Source: Byssothecium circinans (Eukaryota > Ascomycota > Dothideomycetes > Pleosporales > Massarinaceae). From it: DNA of 34,087 bases. The notes under the pieces were generated by a model, which worked only from the letters and a program-made list of their open reading frames with translations, made no database searches and was not told where the DNA came from. Of this stretch, positions 11,216-21,400 are shown one piece after another (position 1 is the first letter of the stretch; the number at the start of each line of letters is the position of its first letter). The DNA is taken from the NCBI GenBank assembly GCA_010015675.1, contig ML977045.1:129149-163235 (forward strand). Reading direction: 5' to 3'. A program made the position numbers and the translations under genes.

Positions 11216-12145
11216 TGCTCCGCAAAATTAAAGTTCTTTAACCGTTAAAAGAGGCTACTAAAAGGCTTAAAGGCCGCGGGTACTTAGGCCATTTTAGGGC
11301 TATCTTTAAGGTCTATCCAACGTTTAAGTATCTCTTTAACTACTTTAAGCAACTTGTTAAGAGCTTTGTAGACGTTAATTTTAACGAACCTAACGCTCTA
11401 AAGGACTACCTAAAAATTAATGTAACAACAGCCTATTAAAAGCTTGTAAAGTACTATAAGCTACTTAAAAAGGGCCTAGTGTACTACGCTGCAACGCTGC
11501 TTTACCCTTATTATAAGTATTACTTTGTAAACGCGTAGACTAGAGAGTACGATATATAGCTATAAAAGGCTAACACTTAGTTTTAAAAGCTATAAAAGGA
11601 ATATAAGAGAATTAACGTCTCTCCTATTAACTCTCCCCCGCGTAAGAAAGCTAAGCGCGTTAGCAATATTAACGACTACGCTAAGTAGCACGTTAAGCCT
11701 CTAAAAGCTAATACTACCGCCGCCTATATTAATAGTACTAATAAGTTTGAGCGCTAGTAGAATAACGAGCTAGGCGTCCCTAAAAACTACCACCACCGTA
11801 TAGATTCTATCGGGTACTAGTTATCTATTAGAGATAGGTTTCCTTGCCTTTTTTAGTTAGCTATTAATCTCTAATTAATTCTAGCGTCCTCTTGTTACTA
11901 TAAGAGGATGTTTTCTAAGGTTAGCGATATAATAGAGCCAAGACGCCGTAAAATGAGCCCCCAATTGCTCTCTACAATCACGTGTGTGAGAGCTTAGCGA
12001 AAGGCTGGTTTTAGAGCCCCTAGGGCTACTTTAGACAACGACAGCACTATAGAGCTCTTAAAGCAAGAGATCTAGGATATCTATTATATATTAGAGTGGG
12101 ATGACGCCTTCTAGCTCCTTGTACACAAACACTATCCCTAAGAGA
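11216..12145 (+). pseudogene. hAT-family transposase, 3' part, RIP-killed
   Basis: A + strand frame with several RIP stops encodes the C-terminal half of a hAT transposase. It begins around KGRGYLGHFRAIFKVYPTFK. The family-typical segment VYYAATLLYPYYKYYF lies near 11478-11530. The C-terminal dimerisation region follows (about 11810-12000), with LSIRDRFPCLF, ILASSCYYKRMFS and IEPRRRKMSPQLLSTITC. The last of these matches the family's usual R-N-R-L-S-P-E block before the C-terminus. The BED zinc finger and the N-terminal catalytic Asp region are missing, so it is truncated as well as mutated. It reads toward the gene island, and its end coincides with the end of the AT-rich block. Confidence 0.8.
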
Positions 12146-12177
12146 TATATTTAGGGATCAAATCGATCAATCGTTAA

Positions 12178-12279
12178 TCAATTCACCTCCCAAATCATCA
12201 CCAGGTCAATCAGGTCAGTTCTCGAGGGCTCCGAGTACCAAATCAGGTCCAATTCACCTCTAAAAACTGACCTGATTGA
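12178..12279. repeat. Short direct and inverted repeats at the left edge of the gene island
   Basis: CAATTCACCTC occurs at 12179-12189 and again at 12250-12260. TCAATCAGGTCAGTT (12206-12220) is an exact 15-bp inverted match to AACTGACCTGATTGA (12265-12279). Several AGGTCA/AGGTCC half-sites lie between. This fits a hAT end with subterminal transposase-binding repeats, or a small stem-loop. The exact end of the element is not certain. Confidence 0.5.
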
Positions 12280-12443
12280 TTGATAGAAACTCTGGTAGTT
12301 GGTGCGCAATGTCGCATGATGATGGAACAGCCTGGGCACACAAGATGACAAACGCGACTGGACTAGGATTCAAGGATAATCCTCAAGAAATTCAATCAAA
12401 TAGGATGCAAGGACCAATCACAATGCCAATATGGTGCCCCCGC

Positions 12444-14176
12444 CTAAATCTCCTTCACCTTCAGCATGACATCGACATTACGCATAGGCGCCAGAACCCC
12501 CAGGCAAGGCTTGGTCTCGTCCTGCTTCGGAAAGTCTCCTCCAGGTTCTAACAAACGAACGTCGAAATTTCCAACGAATAGAGACACGATGGCGAGCATT
12601 TCTTTGAGAGCGAGAGACCTTCCTGGACAATACGTAACTCCTCCTCCAAACGGCCTGTAGCTGGGATGGCGTGAAAGCGAAGGGTTTTCGACAAAGCGTC
12701 TGGGGTTGAAGGTTGCAGCATCATGCCCGAAAACTTCCTCGTCCATTAGCATCTGGCGATAGGGAATGATCAGCTGACCGTTTTTCCTGAATAATCTTTT
12801 CCCGACCACGCAGTCCCCTTCCACACGTCGCACCGAGGTAGATGAGACCGTCATGCGAAGCGTTTCTTGATAGGTTGCCATAAGCCAATTGCAGTTTTGG
12901 AGGTTCGCAAATTGGTCGGTGATCGAAGTTGAGGCGCGTATGTGGGCACGTACTTCGGCTTTGACCCGACTGTGCAGACTTGGAGAGTAAACTATGTAAC
13001 TGATCATCCAAAACGCCAGCTTCCAGCTATTACTATTGCTCCTGTAGATTTTAGATTCAGTATGCTGTCCAAATTGCAAGTGAACGTACAACCAAAACAC
13101 TGAAGAAAAGAAAGAACCAGTGTGCCGTGGTGAGAAGCCGATGGCTTTCATCTCGTCCGTGATAATTGGCAGCATCCAGCTAGCGTCCTGCTTTTGTTCA
13201 GGAGGTAGCGCTATGTATTTGGTCATAGCGCGTCTGATCGATTCCAAACCACTATGCATGTCTGGACACAGAAATGCTGGGACTCTGTAGTTCAATTGCC
13301 AGCTGCTCTCGTCGAACTTCAGGAAATCGTTGACCAGATTAGGGTTGGTGTCCATGAGGACGTCGCCAAAAATTGCTCTGGATGCGCACTGCAGGAGGAC
13401 ACTTTGACACAATTGCTTCAGAGACAGCACTTTCGTCTTAGCATCGGATGTTCGAGTGAGTGACTCTGGTATAAGGTTCCAGGCCATTTTAGCCTCTATT
13501 TTCCGAATACAGATATCTTCGGTCTTCTTTGACTGCGGCCCTGCATTCAGTTGCTGTACGAGGATCGATTCGCCGAGATGAGCGATGCAGAGGTCGTTCG
13601 GATTTGGGTATCGAGGGCCCTTTGTCTCACGGATAAATTTTGGAGGGGATGCCCACATGCGCGAGATTGCTTCTTCGTCTTGGATAAAAGTCGTCAACAT
13701 GGCTTTGACATACCCATCAAAGGTGAGCTCTCGGGTTTTTCGATAAGCATCGGTCACGTCCGTAGCGGATGTCAAGACGTATATAGTTTGTCCGCCGAGG
13801 ACGATGGAGAAAGGCTCACGGCGCTGACCAAAGTGTTGTCCATGTGCTTGTGAGTGTTTTGGTTCCTTCTAAGGGACCTTTGTGATTACCTTGCTTGGGT
13901 AAGTAACCCATTTGCATCTTTGACAAAAGGAATTGTGTTTCCCAAGACTGTAATATTCGTTAAAAAAGGACCACTAATCTGGAGGCTCCTGTTGCAGCGC
14001 TTACATGGAATCCAGTATGGAAGTACGGGGGGATCATATTTTTGCATCCGAGGAACGACAGTGAAGCGCCAAAGGCGCCAACCTATGTAAGAAACACAAG
14101 TTGGAAGCAAAAGCCGAAATAGTATTGAAGCGTATTTGCTGTGGGCTTCCACATCGTAAAGCACTTGAAAGAACAT
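12444..14176 (-). CDS. Cytochrome P450, CYP7/8-like (P450-1); possible splice-site defect
   Basis: A membrane-bound haem monooxygenase. Proposed exons are 14176-14005, 13947-13890, 13839-13090 and 13041-12444 (525 residues). An N-terminal membrane anchor precedes WRLWRF and the Pro-rich LPYWIP hinge. The ExxR motif is ETLR in the K-helix. The haem loop is FGGGVTYCPGRSLA, with Cys about residue 465. The I-helix region reads FWLSNSNSWKLAFW and lacks the usual acid-Thr pair, as in CYP7/CYP8-type enzymes. Exons 1 and 2 have exactly the sizes of those in P450-2 (172 and 58 nt), so the two are paralogs. The oddity: the acceptor expected at 13841-13840 reads GG, and no phase-2 AG exists in this intron. 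The nearest AG (13848-13847) shifts the frame into an early stop. The gene may be dead or spliced abnormally. The substrate is unknown; a sterol-like one is inferred from context. Confidence 0.85.
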
Positions 14177-14881
14177 ATTCGCAATTGGGGTGAAGTTTGC
14201 AAGACCTTGTGAGTTTTGAAAAAGGTGCTAGAACAACGTTAATTCAACCATCTGAGGGTCGTGATGTTAAAGCCATTCACATGGTTTGGCCAAGAATATT
14301 CGACGATCGGGATGAAGACCACGGCCCACGGGAGGATTGCAGCGTGCCGCCCCGCGCGTATGCATGAGATGAGACTAAAGTGGAGTGATGTCCGGTTGGC
14401 CCATCGGAGTCTGTCGATTTTAGAAACATGAGCACTCCACCCGGCGTAACCGAGCCAAGGATCACATATGTCGCTGCATAGCCTTTGGGAAGGTTTCGGG
14501 GTTGGGAGCATTCATGATCACCTCGACTGTACTATAAGTTAGCCTTGCGGCCCCTGCCGGCCCCATGCGGGCTCATGCGTTACAGCCCAGTCTTGGCCAC
14601 TATTTTTTGGAATGTTTTACCTGCAACAGCATGGATTCATGATGCCCGTCGGAGGTAGAAACCATCCAATCTTAGGCTCTAAATCATCGTGCGTCTAAGC
14701 TCGTCTCTGCAAGAACAATATGATTTAGACGTCACCACGCCGACTTACGCCGCAGTATACATCACCTGTTTGCCCCAGATGCTTTACCAGCGAATAGAAG
14801 TGCCGTATTTAGGGGCCATGCCGGTACCGCCCCATTCCACCTGGGGAAGGCAGTAGGCTGCCTTCCTCGTGTGATCATTCC
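14177..14881. other. Intergenic, upstream of P450-1
   Basis: About 700 bp of normal-GC sequence between the P450-1 start codon and the stop codon of the membrane protein gene, both on the minus strand. It should hold the P450-1 promoter and the neighbour's 3' UTR. Short open frames here show no recognisable family. Confidence 0.5.
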
Positions 14882-15493
14882 CTACATCATGAAAACCGCT
14901 CTTCGTGAGATCATCCATGCACCAATTGTCAACCCATGCATCAGGCCGATATGAGCCGTCCACCCCGCAGGCATACCAAGAATGAAGCAGCCCAAACCGA
15001 ACGTCGTACGAATGCGAATCAATTCCCAGGAAATATTGTATGCGGTAGAGGCGTTGTCAGCTTTGCTTCCAGCCGCTTTTGCCGTCACCATTCTCGCAAT
15101 GGGTCCAAGAAGGTAGGCCTGTAAGACGAGTTCCACAAAAAGCAGACAGGCGATTTGAACTCCGAGCTGAAAAGGCGACGGGGCGGTGGCGAGACTGAAC
15201 AGAGGTTGGGCGGTCTTAATTATTGTTGGCCGATACACCAACAGCATAGGAAACTCCATCGCATGCCAAATATCGGTGGACAGGAGTAGTATCTGCACCG
15301 CTTTCGGCGTCGGGGATTGGGTTGCTGACGAAAGACTCAGAATCATTCGGGAGGTGAGACTCGATGTTGCTATCAGCATGACTATAATGAAATGAGCGGA
15401 GAGCTACTTGAGCAGAGGATTCGTTGGGATGATGCGAATGAACATACTCGTGAGCACCAGACCTGGATCCTCTTTCGATGTCGGGAACACCAT
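14882..15493 (-). CDS. Small multi-pass membrane protein, unknown function
   Basis: The proposed model has exon 1 at 15493-15448 (start MVFPTSKEDPG) and exon 2 at 15381-14882, joined across a GTATGT donor and a TATAG acceptor in matching phase. It gives 181 residues. A shorter start at ATG 15379 would give 165. Hydrophobic stretches near FQLGVQIACLLFVELVLQAY and FGLGCFILGMPAGW, plus one or two earlier ones, suggest three or four membrane helices. I do not recognise the family. In fungal clusters, small polytopic proteins next to P450s are sometimes Pyr4/PaxB-type terpene cyclases. Those have about seven helices and about 240 residues, and their conserved acidic residues are not evident, so that identity is not claimed. 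It lies between P450-1 and the rhodopsin-domain gene, same strand. Confidence 0.6.
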
Positions 15494-16502
15494 GGCTGAT
15501 AAGGTGCTGTTATTCACTGTGAATGAAAATTTGGAGTGAATGGCTCGATACAAGGTTATTTAAAAGGTAGGGTTGAAGTACTAACCATCCCATCGTGTTA
15601 AGAAAGCCTGGGGTTGAATCATGATTCAAAGTCGCTCGATGCCTGCGACAAAAATTCGCCATACAAGGCGCCCGGTCAAGATAGCGCGGTCAATAAACTG
15701 CCACTGAAAGGCAATTGCCAATCAGGGCTAAAGTTAATGTAAAGTCATGGCAGCACCCGCGTGCAAGAACATCCGATAGAAACCATCGTGGTGGGATAAG
15801 GTCAGAACGGGTGTGGCACCTGCGTAATATCGACAGCCCGTGCCGTGTGCCAATCAAGGGAGACGGATGTGCGCAAACGCGGTTGGTGCCCTGCATGCAA
15901 TAATCAGTTGCCTTAGTTTGCGGACCGATTCCCGTTTGCCTTAACAACCCTGCAAGCTGAGAATACGAGGTGGGGCTAACTCCTGCTGCAGGTATGTGAA
16001 ATTAGCGAGTTTGAACCCTGAGAGGTGACCGATACCAGCGGACAAAGGTCATCGCGGCGCAATGGCCGCCACTACTCTAGACCTCTCTTGCTCTACCTTG
16101 ATAGTAGGGCCACATTGTAGATCGAGAGAGCCAAAATGGCTGGAATGAGATGTTTTCACCGCTTCTCGTAGCTGCATATGGAACGGTCTTTTTACCACTG
16201 TCACAATAATACCATCTCAACATTGCTTTCGTAGCTAGCCATAGTCAGTTCTCAGAATCCCAATCATATCCTGATAATTACGCCCCGAAACTCCTATTTG
16301 GCCCGAAACGAGAGTGGGAAACCTTTCATACAAGCCACTGGCGTAACCTGAGATGAAATTGTAGAAGTTTGCTCCACCAAGATTTCATTCCCTATCGCAC
16401 ACGTTCTTTGCGCCAAAAATCATAGCCCGAAATATCTAGACCCTCAACCTCCAAAAGAATATCAAGGTTTGTCGCAAACATTGTCAACACCACTTCGGGA
16501 TT
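15494..16502. other. Intergenic, no gene recognised
   Basis: About 1 kb of normal-GC sequence upstream of the small membrane protein gene. Short open frames on both strands overlap each other and show no family features. It is probably promoter and 3' UTR sequence. Confidence 0.5.
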
Positions 16503-17852
16503 CTATACGAGATGCTCGTCTGACTCTAGCCGCGTTACTTGTGGGGAAGGCGGTAGATGGCCCAAGAAAGAAGGGAGTTCGGGAACACTGCGGCCAGGTA
16601 CGTTGACTTCTTCGGTTTTACTCTTGCTGCCTGGACCAATCTTGGTGCGGCTCATGTCCTTGAGCCCAAGCCAATTACTTTCGGTTCCGGACCGGGAGCT
16701 AATAAGGGTCGCAAAGGCATGTTTCCCCTGCTTGATAAATCCTGGCATGAGAGTCATACAGCTGCAGATTATCCCGAGGTTCATTTCGACGATACTAAAG
16801 AGGTTAGCTATTAATATGACTTGGTGCATCTGCATATGGGCTCCCTACGTAAATGGTGTGACCTTGGCCCCATTGAAGAAGCCGTCCGGGCTATCGAATG
16901 TTTTGACAATGATGATCAGCCGAACAAGGCTCATTATGCAAGCTCTGTCAAATTTCAGTCATACAGTCAATAGAGACCTCTTGCACTTACGCGAAACCAC
17001 CGAGGAAAATAGCTAAAAGTCCTAGCTTTTTCCTGGAGCCGATGTTTAACTTAATCACCCTGTTGACAGGTATGAGAAGGGTGTAGAAGTCCGTTAAAGT
17101 ATTGCAAACACCAAACACTGTTACAACCGTAAAGACGTTCTTCGTATGACAGATATCGATCGTCAAGGCTTTGGGACTAGCGCACTTTACCGATCGAGCT
17201 ATTGCGACCCCAATAGCTGGCATGCTCACGGTCGCAACGAATATAATGCCAACATTGATGAGCCTTCGCGAGGAATCGTATACTCCGAACAGGCGCCTGT
17301 ACAAGAGAAGGATCGAGATTTTGATCATGAAGACCGCGGTAATATAGGCTTCCTCGAAGGAAGTCATGATCTTTAGGCGTTAGTGCACTATCGCAATGCT
17401 ACAGACGTGGTACTCACATGTAGACGGTGAGTAGAGAGACTCAATACCCGAATGTCCCATAAGTGCCGCCCATACCCAAATGACAGTGCTACAGTGACCA
17501 ACACTGCATGCGCAATTGACCCAGCCTGAAAGGACTGTGAGCCGAAATTAACAACAATTTGGGAGGTTTGTATACCATTCCCACCGATACCAAAGCTTGG
17601 CATAATGTTAGCGGAGTCCTGTGCAGACAACGAGATGGAACGGTCCCACATACCATCATCCCAACCTAGGCGCTGGTCTCGGCTAAGAGTCGTCCTGGTG
17701 TAGAGTCGAATCAAAGTTGCTATCAGAGCCAACGGCGTGAAGATCCAGTTCACAATGAGTGTTGATGTCGCATTCGTAGCAGGGTTGTCAAAGTTCGACT
17801 TCATGCCTTTGGGCGGCGGCATCACTGGAATGTTGGAAAAATCCATTTTCAT
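16503..17852 (-). CDS. Fungal rhodopsin-domain (PTH11-related) integral membrane protein
   Basis: A seven-helix membrane protein of the large fungal rhodopsin-domain family, whose members are receptor-like but mostly without known ligands. Start is ATG 17852. Supported exon edges: exon 1 from 17852 into LGWDDG, an exon ending at 17418, then 17370-16991, 16944-16849 and 16794-16503. The first intron, inside 17654-17530, could not be fixed. Family hallmarks appear in order: LIVNWIFTPLALIATLIRLY and TRTTLS..LGWDD (helix 1 and following loop), SFGYGRHLWDI, FMIKISILLLYRRLFGVY (helix 3), SLVRLIIIVKTFDSPD, and IVEMNLGIICSCM followed by a hydrophilic tail. It is divergent from the ABC transporter gene with about 570 bp between start codons. 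Co-regulation is plausible but not shown. Confidence 0.82.
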
Positions 17853-18422
17853 TTCGAAATGTATGATTCAGACAAAAGACAAAACAGTATTTGGGGTCAA
17901 CAACGTAGTATGTCTCGCTCTCGCGGACGATATTCCTTTTCTAGTCTCATTCTGATGGAAGACTTCTTTGTGGCACAGTCCAAGGGCAGATGCATACGAA
18001 GTGGTGGGTGAGCCTATTCCCGACAGCGCGGACCAACGCGAGTTTGAGTGATGCAAGGCGGAAACGTCGTCCATGTCCGTCGGTCACCGAAATACGTCGT
18101 ACATCAATAATGGTGGGGTGCCACTGTTCGACAAACAAGTATTCCGAAACTGCGGCTAATGGACGCAGCCAAGTCATGCCAATATGGGGGACTGCAGGAT
18201 ATATGCAGGTGGCGACAATCGGTGGCAAAATACGGTTAAAGAGGTGGCCAATAGGCCTCTGGTCGGACGAGCCAACTCAAATCCGGAGCAGCGCCCAGTA
18301 GTGGCTGTTTTCTTTGCGAGCTAAAAGGAAGTCTACGATCGGAAATAGCAGCTCACCCTTCATCATTGTTTGATTTACTTCATAATTTCCGAACGCAATC
18401 AGATTTTGCTCTCGAAGGGAAG
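17853..18422. promoter_or_regulatory. Divergent promoter region, membrane protein / ABC transporter
   Basis: About 570 bp separates the ATG of the rhodopsin-domain gene (minus) from the ATG of the ABC transporter gene (plus), so both promoters must lie here. Open frames of up to 103 codons on both strands look like chance. A CGG-N3-CCG site is present at 18081-18089. Confidence 0.6.
18081..18089. promoter_or_regulatory. CGG-N3-CCG inverted triplet, candidate Zn2Cys6 site
   Basis: The sequence CGGTCACCG lies in the middle of the divergent promoter. Inverted CGG triplets with short spacers are typical binding sites of fungal Zn2Cys6 regulators. One site of this length can occur by chance, and no regulator gene is in the window. 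Confidence 0.3.
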
Positions 18423-21400
18423 ATGGCCTCCATAGATCTATCAGACCTTGATCCGGGCCGCGACGAGTTCGAGGTTATCGAATGGTTGCGAAGCTTTCGA
18501 AACTTGACGGCTGATAGAGGTGAGCTCGGTCTTCGCAGTAGCGGCGCGTACTTCTTCAAAGATCTGGATGTGCAAGGCACGCTCAGCTCTGAGGGTAACG
18601 TCGAGACTTTTGCGAGCGCTGCGCTGGTCCCTTTGAAAGCTCTTGGGAGAATCTTCAAGAAAGGCACCGCAAACCATGTCAAGATATTGTATGATGTGGA
18701 AGGTGTACTAGATGAAGGGGAGATGTTAGCCGTCTTGGGTCGATCTGGAAGCGGATGCAGTACCCTGCTCAAAGTTCTCGCGAAGGATCGCAGAGATTTG
18801 GTGGTAGGACGAAATGCTGAGATAATACACAAAGGTTAGTGGAACTACCTCCGATTTTGTATGGGCTAAAAATCCGTTAGACGCCCATGACTGCCGATGC
18901 GCCCATACGGCTGAGACCGATACACACTTCCCGGAACTGACTGTGTGGGAAACTGTACGGTTTGCAGCCGAAGCAAGGCTTTCTCAAGCTTCAAATCTCA
19001 ATCGCGAAGTGCTCATCAAACATGTAACTGGTGCTATCCTTCGAACGTTCAATCTTATGCCCGCCCGAGATACCAACATTGGAAACGATCTCATACGCGG
19101 AGTCAGTGGGGGCGAAAAGCGACGAGTAACGATCGCCGAAACCTTCGCATCATTCGCACCGACACAGTTCTGGGACAACAGTACTCGAGGGATGGACAGT
19201 TCGACAGCATTGGACTGTATTCATACATTTCAAGCTTTCTCGCGAATTACTGGGGCTACGTCAACTGTGAGCCTTTACCAAGCCTCTCAATCCATACTCG
19301 ACTGTTTCGACAAGGTCACAGTTCTCTATGATGGGCGACAGATCTTCTTTGGGACTTGGAGTGAGGCAGAAGAATATTTCGAGTCCATTGGATTCCGCCG
19401 GCCCGACACATATACCACTGGCGATTTCCTCACAGCGTTGACAAACCCTGTTGAAGCTAGAGCGCTGAAGAGGTTAGACTGGGATCAGGATGTGCCTGAA
19501 ACAGCGGAAGATTTCTCCAAATTATGGAAAGGGAGTACCTGGCGAAAGCTTCTAAGTGATACGATTGAGAGTAGAAAAGGAGAGTGGAATGAGAGAGGCT
19601 GCACCGCTGCCTCACTTCTAGATGACGGAAGAACAGAGAAAGTTGAATCCATTTCCTTCTACGCACAAATAGCTAATAGAGTTTCTGTAGAGTAATCGCA
19701 ACACCGTACCAGTTACCGTTTTCGATGCAGATGTCGCTCTGCCTACAGCGCGACCTGAGACGAGTACGCAATAACCTGGGCGTTCCCATATCGTTCGTGT
19801 TTGGAAATGCGATCATAGCGATTATTATCGGGACCGTATTCTGGAAGCTAGAAGACACCGCGGAAGCCATACCCCGACGAGCCGTCTTGATTTTCTTTTC
19901 CGTCCTCGTCAACTCATTCATGACTGGCTTCGAGGTAACGTCTCCAATGCTAAACCTTCTTTGAATTCTGGCTTACGATACAGGTTCTCGGGATTTGGTT
20001 CCAAAAGCCCATTGTCGAGAAACACCGGCAGCTCCTTTTTTATTCACCGGTCGCGGAGGCGGTAGCGAGTATGATATGCGATATGCCCGCAAAGTTGGCG
20101 TCTTCGTTATCATTCAACGTGACCTTTTACTTCATGACGAACCTTCGGCGCTCAGCGACAGCCTTTCTCACATTTTGGATCTTTTCGTTTATCTGCATGA
20201 TGACGATGTCTATGTTCTTTAGATGTCTAGGATCGATGGGGCGGACTCACGACCAGACCATGGTTCCCATCGGAATCACCATCATGCTATGCATCATCTA
20301 CACTGGTTTTGTGATACCGGTCCCGTACATGCAACCATGGCTCTCATGGTTTCGATGGCTAAATCCCGTGGCGTACGCATTCGAGAGTCTGATCATCAAC
20401 GAGGTATGTGCGTCCCTCACCTCTTTATTCACATGGATCGACCAACACATACCCCTTAGTTCCGCCGTCGACATTTTCCTTGCGTCAAGTTTCTCCCGAG
20501 CGGTCCATCGTATGATGACATACCGAACGCAAACCGGAGTTGCCTCAACGTCGCTGCCTCGAGTGGCTCCGACACTATAAACGGAGAACGTTATATTGAG
20601 GCCATCTACACGTATAATACAAGCCATCTTTGGAGGCATGGTGTCCATCGCAAATTGAAAGACTAACTGCTGACTTGGTCTAGGAACCTCGGCATTATTG
20701 CGTGCTTCCTCGTATTCTTCTGCGCAGCCCATCTCCTCACTTCCCGCACCGTAGCGATGCCCACACCCGCAAGCCAAGTGCTCCGGAAATTAAAAGCGAG
20801 AAAAGGAGACCCACAGTCCCAAGATCAAGAGCTGGGGCTGACAAATCCACCGATCAAGAACTCCGCCGTTTCAGCATCAATCCCACGCTCCATCAAGAAC
20901 ATGCCCGCCATTTGGGCCGGGTTGTCATACGATATCAAAACAAAGAATGGGATGAAAAGGCTCCTAGATGATGTTGATGGCTATGTGGAGTCAGGTACGC
21001 TAACAGCACTGATCGGCTCCACGGGTGCCGGAAAGACGACACTGCTCGACGTTGTCGCCGGAAGGAAAACTATAGGAGTTCTTACGGCCGATGCAATTGA
21101 TTCTGGTGTCGGAATAGCTACGGCTGGGTATGTGCAGCAGGCCGACTACCATGTTCCGACATCTACAGTACGTGAAGCAATCCGCTTTAGCACCGATATG
21201 CGGCTCTCCATGGCTTCAGAAATGGAGAACAAGCTACAATATGTTGAAGATGTGATGGCCATGCTAGGCCTTGAAGCGATTGCTGATGCTATCGTGGACA
21301 GTCTGAGCATAGAACAAAGAAGGCGTCTCACAATTGCGGTGGAGCTAGCTTCGAAGCCAGAGGTACTTTTCCTGGACGAACCAACATCCGGACTTGACAG

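Noticed and set aside
12276..12551. 91-codon open frame on + at the edge of the island
   Set aside because: It overlaps the 3' end of P450-1 in antisense and shows no family features. Likely chance.
14882..15493. Assignment as a Pyr4-type meroterpenoid cyclase
   Set aside because: Too short, too few helices, and the conserved acidic residues are not evident. Kept as unknown.
17947..18301. Overlapping open frames of 93-103 codons on both strands in the divergent promoter
   Set aside because: They mirror each other, lack domains, and sit where two promoters must be.
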